Source of the DNA: DATKQI01 sp035532755
Lineage (GTDB): Bacteria > Pseudomonadota > Alphaproteobacteria > Acetobacterales > Acetobacteraceae
Length of the DNA: 11,417 bases
NCBI GenBank assembly: GCA_035532755.1
Contig: DATKQI010000336.1
Span: 1 to 11,417, forward strand
Direction of reading: 5' to 3'
Of this stretch, positions 1 to 6,100 are shown in pieces. Below the pieces are notes generated by a model that was not told the DNA's origin, made no database searches, and saw only the letters and a list, made by a program, of their open reading frames with translations. The number at the start of each line of letters is the position of its first letter. Position 1 is the stretch's first letter. Both the position numbers and the translations under genes were made by a program.

Positions 1-1
1 G

Positions 2-1333
2 TTGACCGCCGAAGGACGGTTCGAGGAAGCCTATCGCCTTGCCGAATCCACCAATAATCTCCCGGAGATCTGCGGTCGCATCTGTCCCCAGGACCGTTTG
101 TGCGAAGCCAAATGGGCCTGCACGCTGGAGCAGGCTGGGCACGGCACGGTGACGATCGGCGCGGTGGAGCAGTTTCTCGGTGACCTGGCTTTCGAGCGGG
201 GCTGGGCGAGCCCGCGTATCCCGCGCGTCGAGCGGCAACACCATGTGGGCATCGTCGGAGCCGGACCTGCCGGTCTTGCCGCGGCCGAAGAACTTCGGGC
301 GCGCGGATACGCCGTCACTCTCTATGATCGCCACCGCTTGCCTGGCGGACTGCTCCGGTTCGGTATCCCCGGGTTCAAACTCGAGAAGCCGGCCATCGCC
401 CGCCGCGGTCAACTCGTCCTCGATGCCGGCGCCCGCTTTATCGGGGGCTTCGCGCTGGGCCGGGACGCGACCTTGGCCGGGCTCGCATCTCGGCACGACG
501 CAATCCTGCTGGCGCTGGGTGCCTACCGGGCGATCCGACCGGCGCTACCCGGCGCGGGCGAAGGGACGTTGATCGATGGCCTGACCTATCTGCTGGCCAG
601 CATGCAGGAGCCAGGCGCTGCCCTGCCCGACGGAGTTGACCTAGCGCGTCTCGATGCCCGCGGCCGACGTGTCATCGTCATTGGTGGCGGCGATACGGCG
701 ATGGACTGCGTTCGCACCGCCTTACGTCAAGGTTGTCTGGGCGTGATCTGTCTCTATCGGCGTGGCGAACTCGACCGTTCCGGGTCTCGTCGAGAGCTGA
801 ACAAGGCGCAGGCCGGGGGCGTGCAGGTTCTCTGGCAGACAGAGACCGAGAGCTACCTGCCGAACACCATCACGATGGTCGAGGCGGCGGTCGGTTCGTG
901 TGGAGTGGATGAAGGTGGCCGACTGGTGGTACGGCGGAGCAATACGGCCGGACACGAGATAGAACGGAGGACGATCGATACTGATATGATCCTTGCCGCG
1001 ACCGGGAGCCAACCGGAACCCCCGGCAGCGTATGGCGCCGAAGGCCTGATAACGAATGAGAACGGTGTCGTTAAGGTGGACCCGGAGACGGGTGCGACAA
1101 ATCTCCCGGGCGTCTTCGCCGCCGGTGATCTCGCGCGCGGTCCGTCACTCGCGGTGTGGGCGATCCGTGATGGGCGCGCGGTAGCGGCGGGTATTCACGG
1201 GTACATATGTGCCGATGTGGTAGCAGCTCCCCGCAAGAGGATCGTTCGTGAACCGCTTGCAACATTCACCCCGGCGCCAGCCGAACAGGATGGCCGGTAT
1301 GTCTTGATGGGAGCGACCTTAGCCAAATCGTGA
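2..1333 (+). CDS. gltD: GltD-like NAD(P)H-dependent FAD oxidoreductase (glutamate synthase small subunit family), 5' partial
   Basis: This family passes NADPH electrons through FAD and iron-sulfur clusters, classically to the large glutamate synthase subunit. The window opens inside the gene: the frame is open from base 2, and the upstream first cysteine cluster of the family is missing, so the TTG at base 2 is not a credible start. Visible are STNNLPEICGRICPQDRLCE (residues 16-35), an FAD dinucleotide-binding GAGPAG near residues 86-91, GGLLRFGIP near 115-123, an NAD(P)H-binding GGGDTAMDC, and the C-terminal GVFAAGDLARGPSLAVWAIRDGR signature. Two oddities: the second cysteine motif reads CEAKWAC where relatives have CEGNC or CEGAC, and about 40 residues follow the usual family end. 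No gltB is visible, so it may be a GltD-like paralogue serving another partner. Family assignment is strong; the exact role is inferred. Confidence 0.85.
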   Translation: MTAEGRFEEAYRLAESTNNLPEICGRICPQDRLCEAKWACTLEQAGHGTVTIGAVEQFLGDLAFERGWASPRIPRVERQHHVGIVGAGPAGLAAAEELRARGYAVTLYDRHRLPGGLLRFGIPGFKLEKPAIARRGQLVLDAGARFIGGFALGRDATLAGLASRHDAILLALGAYRAIRPALPGAGEGTLIDGLTYLLASMQEPGAALPDGVDLARLDARGRRVIVIGGGDTAMDCVRTALRQGCLGVICLYRRGELDRSGSRRELNKAQAGGVQVLWQTETESYLPNTITMVEAAVGSCGVDEGGRLVVRRSNTAGHEIERRTIDTDMILAATGSQPEPPAAYGAEGLITNENGVVKVDPETGATNLPGVFAAGDLARGPSLAVWAIRDGRAVAAGIHGYICADVVAAPRKRIVREPLATFTPAPAEQDGRYVLMGATLAKS

Positions 1334-1356
1334 CTATCTTCCGGTTCGAGCGATGT

Positions 1357-1361
1357 GAGGG
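1357..1361 (+). promoter_or_regulatory. Ribosome binding site deciding the fpr start
   Basis: GAGGG lies 5 nt before the ATG at 1367. A GTG at 1355 is in the same frame, but it overlaps this Shine-Dalgarno sequence and would add only four residues. The ATG is therefore preferred. Confidence 0.6.
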
Positions 1362-1366
1362 CACGC

Positions 1367-2236
1367 ATGCACCATTCCACCCAACTGATATCTGAGGATG
1401 CGGGGCTTTCAGCGGCCCAGTCGCTTGATCCAGAGGGCGGTGATCGTACGGCGCCTGCACTCCCGGTCCTTCTGAGCACAGAGACAGTGGTCGGCGTGCG
1501 GCATTGGACCGAGCGGTTGTTCAGCTTCACCCTCACCCGCGACCCCGGATTTCGCTTCCAGAGCGGCCAGTTCACGTTGCTCGGCCTCATGGTGGACGGC
1601 CGCCCGCTGCTGCGGCCCTACAGCATGGCCAGCGCCCCTTACGACGCGACGCTCGAGTTCCTCAGCGTCAAGATGGCGAATGGCCCGCTTACGTCGCGGC
1701 TCCGGCACATCGCGCCGGGAGCGGCGGTTCTGATCGGGCGCAAACCGACCGGAACGCTGGTGCAGGACAGCCTGCTGCCCGGCCGCACGCTGTATCTTTT
1801 TGCGACCGGGACCGGTCTTGCGCCGTTCCTGAGTCTGATCAAGGACCCCGATCTCTACGCGCGGTTTGATCGCGTGGTGCTGACCCATACCAGCCGCCTG
1901 GTGAGCGAACTGGTCCACGCCGAGCACATCTCGCAAGAGTTGCCACGGCATGAACTGCTCGGTGACATGGTGCGCGAGCGGCTGATCTATTATCCGAGCG
2001 TGACAGGCGAGCCGTTCCGGACGCCAGGGCGCATCACCGCGCTGATCGAGAGCGGCAAGATGGGCACGGATCTTGGGCTGCCACCACTCGACCCAGCGAC
2101 TGACCGTGCGATGATCTGCGGCAGCACCGCGCTGCTCGCGGATCTGGGTGCGCTCCTGGTCGGGCGCGGCTTCCGGGAGGGCAGCCTCAGCCGACCCGGC
2201 GAATTCGTCATCGAGAAGGCCTTCGTGGCACGGTAG
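1367..2236 (+). CDS. fpr: Ferredoxin--NADP+ reductase, bacterial subclass I (Rhodobacter/Azotobacter type)
   Basis: This FAD enzyme exchanges electrons between NADPH and ferredoxin or flavodoxin in the cytoplasm. The 289-aa product has the FAD-binding RPYSMAS (residues 83-89), the GPLTSRL segment (106-112), the NADP-binding GTGLAPF (148-154), CGS (251-253) and the C-terminal FVIEKAFVAR, close to the EKAFV ending typical of the alphaproteobacterial group. The match to Rhodobacter-type FPR runs from about residue 33 to the end. The first 32 residues are an extra low-complexity leader, so an internal start is possible. It lies 33 nt after the GltD-like gene and 11 nt before the HemJ-like gene, which suggests one transcript. 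A pairing in which the reductase feeds or is fed by the GltD-like flavoprotein is inference. Confidence 0.92.
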   Translation: MHHSTQLISEDAGLSAAQSLDPEGGDRTAPALPVLLSTETVVGVRHWTERLFSFTLTRDPGFRFQSGQFTLLGLMVDGRPLLRPYSMASAPYDATLEFLSVKMANGPLTSRLRHIAPGAAVLIGRKPTGTLVQDSLLPGRTLYLFATGTGLAPFLSLIKDPDLYARFDRVVLTHTSRLVSELVHAEHISQELPRHELLGDMVRERLIYYPSVTGEPFRTPGRITALIESGKMGTDLGLPPLDPATDRAMICGSTALLADLGALLVGRGFREGSLSRPGEFVIEKAFVAR

Positions 2237-2247
2237 ATGGTGCTCCC

Positions 2248-2697
2248 ATGATCGACGCCCTCCTGCCGTTCTATCGCCTGACCTTGGCCTTGCACGTAAT
2301 CTCCGTGATCCTGTGGATGGCTGGCATGCTCACGTTGCCCTGGCTCTATGTGGAGCATGCGCGGTGTTCCGGGAGCGATCCGGCTGCCCCGCGCTTGTCA
2401 GACGTCGAGCGGCGGCTGATGAAGCTTGCGATCAATCCGACCATGATTGCCGCATGGTCGTTCGGCACCGTCCTGATCCTCACACCGGGAGCCATGTCCT
2501 GGTCTGCCGGCTGGTGGTGGACCAAGCTCATCGCCGTCCTGCTGATGAGCGCGTTCCACGGGGCGCTGTCGAAATGGCGCCGCAATTTCCGCGACGGTCA
2601 TAATATCAGGGCGCCCGGCTTCTACCGGGTGGCTGCGGGGGTCCCCGTTGTTCTGGTGGGCCTGATCGTCATCATGGTGGTGGTGCAACCATTTTAA
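2248..2697 (+). CDS. HemJ/CopD-family small membrane protein (protoporphyrinogen IX oxidase-like)
   Basis: The 149-aa product is the usual length for HemJ, the membrane b-type haemoprotein that oxidises protoporphyrinogen IX in most alphaproteobacteria and cyanobacteria. Seen here: ALHVISVILWMAGML (about residues 14-28, with H16), LPWLYVEHA, a conserved AINPTMIAAWSFG stretch (61-73), a WTKL segment (91-94) followed by H104, and a last membrane helix ending VVVQPF, like the VKPF ending of HemJ. Four hydrophobic segments can be counted. It departs from HemJ at FYRVAAGVP (125-133), where canonical members have a YRxxNEVP motif, so it may be a divergent paralogue rather than the housekeeping enzyme. 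No strong Shine-Dalgarno sequence is visible. The 11-nt gap from fpr suggests cotranscription. Family call is good; the activity is uncertain. Confidence 0.75.
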   Translation: MIDALLPFYRLTLALHVISVILWMAGMLTLPWLYVEHARCSGSDPAAPRLSDVERRLMKLAINPTMIAAWSFGTVLILTPGAMSWSAGWWWTKLIAVLLMSAFHGALSKWRRNFRDGHNIRAPGFYRVAAGVPVVLVGLIVIMVVVQPF

Positions 2698-2909
2698 TCG
2701 TAACCGCGCTCGGTCCTGCAACGGATGAGATTGGCGGCCGCAACGGCCCGCTGGTCCCGGCGCTGCTCGCCCGCGGCGATACCGTCGAGAGGGCTTGCCG
2801 TATTGCCGCGCCCGGCAGGTCCTTGCCGCGCCTTCACCACAGGCGGGAAGCAGAACGGCTGACTGCGGCGCCACATACTATGGACTGTAAGGTCAGGCTC
2901 GCCCCCTAA
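2698..2909 (+). pseudogene. Possible decayed C-terminal fragment of a PfkB/ribokinase-family sugar kinase
   Basis: This roughly 210-nt gap has no proper start codon but is open in the frame ending at the TAA at 2907-2909. Its translation includes NGPLVPALLARGDTVERACR then IAAPGRSLPRLHHRREAERL. This recalls the end of ribokinase-family kinases, where an FNGAL..ALARG motif is followed by a helix with a conserved AA and a late SLPxRAEVE segment, with the intervening ALSVTR stretch missing. The resemblance is by eye and weak. The alternative is an ordinary intergenic leader for the next gene. No terminator with a T-run is visible. Confidence 0.25.
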
Positions 2910-2926
2910 CCAAGGAGATACAGACC

Positions 2927-3199
2927 ATGAGTGAAACTTGCATTCTGGACGTGCGCACGCTGGTGCCCGCGGAGCGGCACCAGCGCATTTTCGCCGCGTA
3001 TGAGGCGTTGGCGGCCGGCGCGAAGTTTGAGCTGGTAAACGACCACGATCCGCGACCATTCTACTACCAACTCGAAGCCGAGCATCACGGCGCCGTCTCG
3101 TGGCGCTACCTGGAGCAGGGGCCGGAGGTCTGGCGGGTCGACATCGGCCGTCCGGCGGCGAAGCGCTCCGCTGTAGGGGAGCGCATTACATCCGGCTGA
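2927..3199 (+). CDS. DUF2249 domain-containing protein
   Basis: A 90-aa soluble protein covering essentially one DUF2249 domain. Diagnostic segments are LDVRTLVPAERHQRIF (residues 7-22), the family hallmark ELVNDHDPRPFYYQLEAEH, and the closing WRYLEQGPEVWRVDIGR. The start is supported by AAGGAG at 2912-2917, 9 nt before the ATG. No enzymatic activity is established for the family. Such genes are frequently found beside denitrification, nitric-oxide-response or hemerythrin-like genes, and the domain also occurs fused to hemerythrin domains. Here it lies between a HemJ-like gene and a MOSC gene, with a nitrate reductase operon some 5 kb away, which fits that pattern. I saw no convincing FNR/Dnr box (TTGAT-N4-ATCAA) upstream. 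Domain call is confident; function is unknown. Confidence 0.88.
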   Translation: MSETCILDVRTLVPAERHQRIFAAYEALAAGAKFELVNDHDPRPFYYQLEAEHHGAVSWRYLEQGPEVWRVDIGRPAAKRSAVGERITSG

Positions 3200-3245
3200 G
3201 GAACATCTGATCGACAGGTTTCTGATGGTTCGCCGGCGCGTGGCT

Positions 3246-3285
3246 GACAGATCTTATCACGCTGGACGCCGTCGGACGATCTGTC
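3246..3285. repeat. Inverted repeat upstream of the MOSC gene
   Basis: GACAGATC at 3246-3253 is the exact reverse complement of GATCTGTC at 3278-3285, separated by 24 nt. It lies 43 nt before the MOSC start, in the 129-nt gap after the DUF2249 gene. It could be an operator or a hairpin in the leader. No T-run follows, so an intrinsic terminator is unlikely. Eight-base arms can arise by chance. Confidence 0.35.
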
Positions 3286-3314
3286 GCATGCTCGTTCCGT
3301 GCCGTCTGCCAGAG

Positions 3315-3319
3315 AGGAG
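3315..3319 (+). promoter_or_regulatory. Ribosome binding site deciding the MOSC gene start
   Basis: AGGAG stands 9 nt before the ATG at 3329. An in-frame GTG at 3299 lies upstream of it, but the added ten residues resemble no part of the domain. The ATG is therefore chosen. Confidence 0.65.
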
Positions 3320-3328
3320 CGCAAGCCA

Positions 3329-3871
3329 ATGAATGGCATAGTAACCGCGGTGTCCCGCAGCGCGACACACACGTTCAGTAAGGCGACGCAGGGCAGCATC
3401 CGGCTTCTGCCCGGATTGGGGGTAGAGGACGATGCGCATATGGGCGAGACCGTGAAGCACCGCTCAAGAGTTGCACGCGACCCGACCCAGCCTAACCTGC
3501 GCCAGATTCATCTGGTCCACGACGAGCTATTGGACGAACTGCGGACCGCCGGCTTCCGCGTATCGGTTGGACAGATTGGCGAGAATATCACCACGCGCGG
3601 CATCGACCTGCTCGGGCTGCCGACCGGCACCCGGCTGCACCTGGGCGATCGGGCGGCGGTCGAGGTGACCGGCCTACGCAATCCTTGCGCTCAGTTGGAC
3701 GATTTTCAACCGGGTCTGATGGCTGCCGTGCTCGGGCGTGACGAGCACGGCAGGCTCATTCGCAAGGCGGGCGTCATGGGCATCGTCCTGATTGGAGGCC
3801 TGGTACGGCCTGGCGATCCGATCCGTGTCGAGCTGCCGCCAGAGCCACGGCGGTCGCTGGTGCCGGTCTGA
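3329..3871 (+). CDS. MOSC domain-containing protein
   Basis: MOSC domains are beta-rich modules related to the C-terminal domain of molybdenum cofactor sulfurase. They bind the cofactor or carry sulfur on a conserved cysteine. The 180-aa protein is almost entirely this domain. Visible are GQIGENITTRGIDLLGLPTG (residues 81-100), VTGLRNPCAQLDDFQPGL (113-130) containing the key cysteine C120, and GVMGIVLIGGLVRPGD (148-163). It is a stand-alone short form, shorter than YiiM and without a fused ferredoxin or radical-SAM module. The nearby nar operon encodes a molybdenum enzyme, which makes a cofactor-related role plausible, but the gene is on the opposite strand some 5 kb from narI, so that link is inference. 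Domain identity is strong; the substrate is unknown. Confidence 0.9.
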   Translation: MNGIVTAVSRSATHTFSKATQGSIRLLPGLGVEDDAHMGETVKHRSRVARDPTQPNLRQIHLVHDELLDELRTAGFRVSVGQIGENITTRGIDLLGLPTGTRLHLGDRAAVEVTGLRNPCAQLDDFQPGLMAAVLGRDEHGRLIRKAGVMGIVLIGGLVRPGDPIRVELPPEPRRSLVPV

Positions 3872-3916
3872 AACGGTGTGGGCGGATCAGGGGAGAGGAC
3901 CGGGAGGAAGCATGGG

Positions 3917-3983
3917 GCGCACCGGAGACGGCGGGCCGCATTGCTGGCATGAAGCCCGGGCAATGGTGCCGGCCCCGGTGCGC
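3917..3983 (+). other. Structured intergenic element (nested inverted repeats) between the MOSC and MFS genes
   Basis: In the 148-nt gap, GCGCACCGG (3917-3925) pairs exactly with CCGGTGCGC (3975-3983). Inside it, CATTGC pairs with GCAATG, giving a two-tier hairpin of about 67 nt. It ends 36 nt before the MFS start. There is no T-run, so it could be a leader structure for the transporter, a Rho-type or structural terminator after the MOSC gene, or chance in GC-rich DNA. It matches no riboswitch that I recognise. Confidence 0.35.
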
Positions 3984-4019
3984 GTCCACCATTGAGACTT
4001 AATCGGTAGGAATTGCTTC

Positions 4020-5366
4020 ATGCGGGACGACCTCGGTTCGTCCATGGCGGATCTCCAGCGGCCCTCGATCGAGAGTCGCGCCTCGTGGGTCGCGGCCGGG
4101 GTGACGCTTGCGATCCTTTCGGTGGCCTACGGCTCGACCCTGCTGATCGTGGTCGGGCTCCGGGCGATGGAGCTTGATCTCGGTGTATCGCGCTCAATCC
4201 TGGCGCTTGCCGGCGCGCTGACCTGGATCGGGACGGGGCTTGGCGGTATCGTCATGGGCTGGCTCGCCGATCGGATCGGGGTTCGCAACAGCGTGCTGAT
4301 GGGCACCGTCATGGTCGCGTCGGGGCTCGCGCTGTCATCGACCGGACACGTGTGGGCACTTTTCGTCGGGCATGGCGTGTTGATCGGCTTCTTGGGAATG
4401 GGAGCAATCTATCCACCGCTGGTGATCTACGTCAGTCGCTGGTTCGATCGGAGGCGCGGCACCGCCATCGCACTGATCTCGTCAGGCCAATACGTCGCGG
4501 GGGTGATTTGGCCCGTTGTTTTCGAGCGGCTGATCGCCGGGGCCGGCTGGCGGATCGCCTATCTGGGTTACGCGGGCGTTGTGTTGCTAGGCGTGCTGCC
4601 GCTAGCCACCCTGTTCCTTCACCCGGCTCCGGACGTGTTTGGCGCCGGAGACGAGCATGCCGGAACCCGGCATATGGCGATCCCGGAATCCCGGACGCGC
4701 GTGCTCGGGCTGCGGCCCAATGTCGTGCAGGCGATCATCTGCGCGGCGAGTGTCTGCTGCTGTGTGCCAATGGCGATCCCGCAGGCACATCTGGTGGCGT
4801 TCTGCGGGGACATCGGCATCGGCGCGGCGACGGGGGCGACGATGCTGTCGGTGCTGCTGGGCTGCGCGTTCATCTCGCGGCAGTTCTGGGGCGCCTTCGC
4901 CGACCGTCACGGCGGGCTGAAGACCGTGCTCGCGGGCTCCGCCTTTCAGGCGGTGTCGATCGGCGCCTTTCTGCTGACCCAGAACGAGGCTGGGCTGTTC
5001 GTCGTCGCCGCTGCCTACGGATTCGGGTTCGCCGGCATCATTCCCGCCTATGTGGTGTCGATCCGCGACCTGTTCCCGCCGGAGGAGGCGTCGTGGCGCA
5101 TCCCGCTGGTACTGTTCACCGCGATGAGCGGAATGGCATTCGGCAGTTGGTTTGCCGGGGGTATCTACAATCATTTCGGCTTCTACGCGCCGGCCTTCGG
5201 CTCTGGCGTGGTGTTCACCCTCGTCAATCTGGCGCTGGTCGGCTTCCTGGTGATGCGCCATCCCCGGGGACGGGCGCGCATCGTCAAGGGCCCCTTCGCG
5301 GCCTACGCCATCGGTGAGGATGCATCGCTGCCGCGGGTTGGAGCAAGCCTGGACAATATGTCGTAG
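4020..5366 (+). CDS. MFS transporter, monocarboxylate/oxalate-formate antiporter-like
   Basis: A 448-aa inner-membrane secondary transporter with about 12 hydrophobic helices in two halves. The loop after the second helix carries the MFS motif A, GWLADRIGVR (residues 80-89), and its second-half counterpart reads GAFADRHGGLK. SRWFDRRRGTA (139-149) and the second-half start with LVAFCGDIGIG resemble the MCT/OFA-like group, whose substrates are small organic acids. The nitrate-signature glycine-rich motif of NarK is absent, so it is not a nitrate/nitrite carrier despite the nearby nar genes. The start follows TAGGAA about 10 nt upstream; an ATG at 4044 is an alternative. The isochorismatase-family hydrolase begins 24 nt later, suggesting uptake of a compound hydrolysed by that enzyme. 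The substrate is unknown. Confidence 0.85.
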   Translation: MRDDLGSSMADLQRPSIESRASWVAAGVTLAILSVAYGSTLLIVVGLRAMELDLGVSRSILALAGALTWIGTGLGGIVMGWLADRIGVRNSVLMGTVMVASGLALSSTGHVWALFVGHGVLIGFLGMGAIYPPLVIYVSRWFDRRRGTAIALISSGQYVAGVIWPVVFERLIAGAGWRIAYLGYAGVVLLGVLPLATLFLHPAPDVFGAGDEHAGTRHMAIPESRTRVLGLRPNVVQAIICAASVCCCVPMAIPQAHLVAFCGDIGIGAATGATMLSVLLGCAFISRQFWGAFADRHGGLKTVLAGSAFQAVSIGAFLLTQNEAGLFVVAAAYGFGFAGIIPAYVVSIRDLFPPEEASWRIPLVLFTAMSGMAFGSWFAGGIYNHFGFYAPAFGSGVVFTLVNLALVGFLVMRHPRGRARIVKGPFAAYAIGEDASLPRVGASLDNMS

Positions 5367-5390
5367 ATCTTTGGAGAATGGGCACGAAGC

Positions 5391-5924
5391 ATGCCAGCCA
5401 TCAATCGCGAGAATTCAGCTTTGCTGGTCGTAGACTTTCAGTCTAGACTCATGCCCGCGATCGATGACGGCATCCAAGTCGTCGCCAACGCGCGCCGCCT
5501 TCTCGATGCGGCGGAGATGCTTCAGGTGCCGATCCTGTTCACCGAGCAGAACGCCAACGGCCTCGGCAGCACGGTGCCGGAGCTTCGATCCGACACCGGC
5601 CGCCTCGTGCACAAGATGACGTTTGATGCGTGCCGCACGGCTGGCTTTCTGGAAGCGACCGTGGATCGACATGACCTTATCGTGGCAGGATGCGAAGCTC
5701 ACGTTTGCGTGCTGCAGACCGTGATGGGTTTGCTGAATGCAGGCCGGCGCGTCTATGTCGCGCGCGACGCGGTCGGCTCGCGTCGTTCAGAAAGCAAGGA
5801 AGCCGCGATCCGGCGAATGGAGCGGAATGGTGCGGAGATCGTGACCACGGAGATGGTAGTATTTGAATGGCTTGGAACGGGTGAACACCCACGTTTTCGT
5901 AACATAATCGCGCTGATTAGGTAA
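5391..5924 (+). CDS. Isochorismatase-family cysteine hydrolase
   Basis: A 177-aa soluble alpha/beta hydrolase of the isochorismatase-like fold, which includes nicotinamidases, N-carbamoyl amide hydrolases and YcaC-type enzymes. The expected catalytic triad is present: D15 in LLVVDFQ, K75 in VHKMTFDA, and C106 in AGCEAHVCVLQT, with the cis-peptide-type segment preceding the cysteine. The length is typical for the short single-domain group, and no ArCP domain is present, so it is not a siderophore-type EntB. It follows the MFS gene by 24 nt with a GGAGAA upstream, so the two are probably one operon for import and hydrolysis of an amide or related compound. Chemistry within the family is varied and the substrate cannot be read from sequence. 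It is the last plus-strand gene before the insertion sequence. Confidence 0.88.
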   Translation: MPAINRENSALLVVDFQSRLMPAIDDGIQVVANARRLLDAAEMLQVPILFTEQNANGLGSTVPELRSDTGRLVHKMTFDACRTAGFLEATVDRHDLIVAGCEAHVCVLQTVMGLLNAGRRVYVARDAVGSRRSESKEAAIRRMERNGAEIVTTEMVVFEWLGTGEHPRFRNIIALIR

Positions 5925-5998
5925 TCGTTCGGTGCTACGGTGAACGCCTTTGCTGCCTGCTCTGCGCCAGCGGTAAGGCCGACCCGAGCGCGTGTGCA

Positions 5999-6023
5999 GG
6001 GCGGTGACAAACCAGGCCAATGG
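5999..6023 (+). repeat. IS21 left outer terminal repeat L1
   Basis: A 25-bp unit starting GGGCGGTG, with AAA and CCAGGCCA inside, 6 nt from the left tip. It matches the inner copy L2 at 20 of 25 positions. IS21 transposases are known to bind such multiple end repeats. Confidence 0.75.
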
Positions 6024-6045
6024 AGCGTCGGCGTTGTGCTGACGC

Positions 6046-6070
6046 GGGCGGTGTAAAAGCCGGCCAGTGG
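6046..6070 (+). repeat. IS21 left inner terminal repeat L2
   Basis: The second copy of the 25-bp unit, GGGCGGTGTAAAAGC then CGGCCAGTGG, lies 47 bp inward of L1 and 30 bp before the istA start. Its GCGG.GTAAAAGC.GGCCA core is shared with the right inner repeat R2. Confidence 0.75.
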
Positions 6071-6100
6071 TTAGGCTGTCCCCTTTGGGGGCGGCCGGGG

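Noticed and set aside
2728..2740. FNR/Dnr-like site TTG-N7-CAA upstream of the DUF2249 gene
   Set aside because: The spacing is one base short of TTG-N8-CAA and the inner AT and AT bases are missing.
3792..3995. Small plus-strand ORF after the MOSC gene
   Set aside because: It overlaps the MOSC C-terminus in another frame, resembles nothing recognisable and covers the inverted repeats; likely spurious.
4020..5366. MFS protein as the nitrate/nitrite transporter NarK
   Set aside because: The nitrate-signature motif is absent, the second half resembles MCT/OFA-type carriers, and it lies on the other strand from the nar genes, next to a hydrolase.
6035..6040. TGTGCT as the left tip of the IS
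   Set aside because: It leaves the outer repeat L1 outside the element and does not match the right-end spacing; the TGTGCA at 5993 does.
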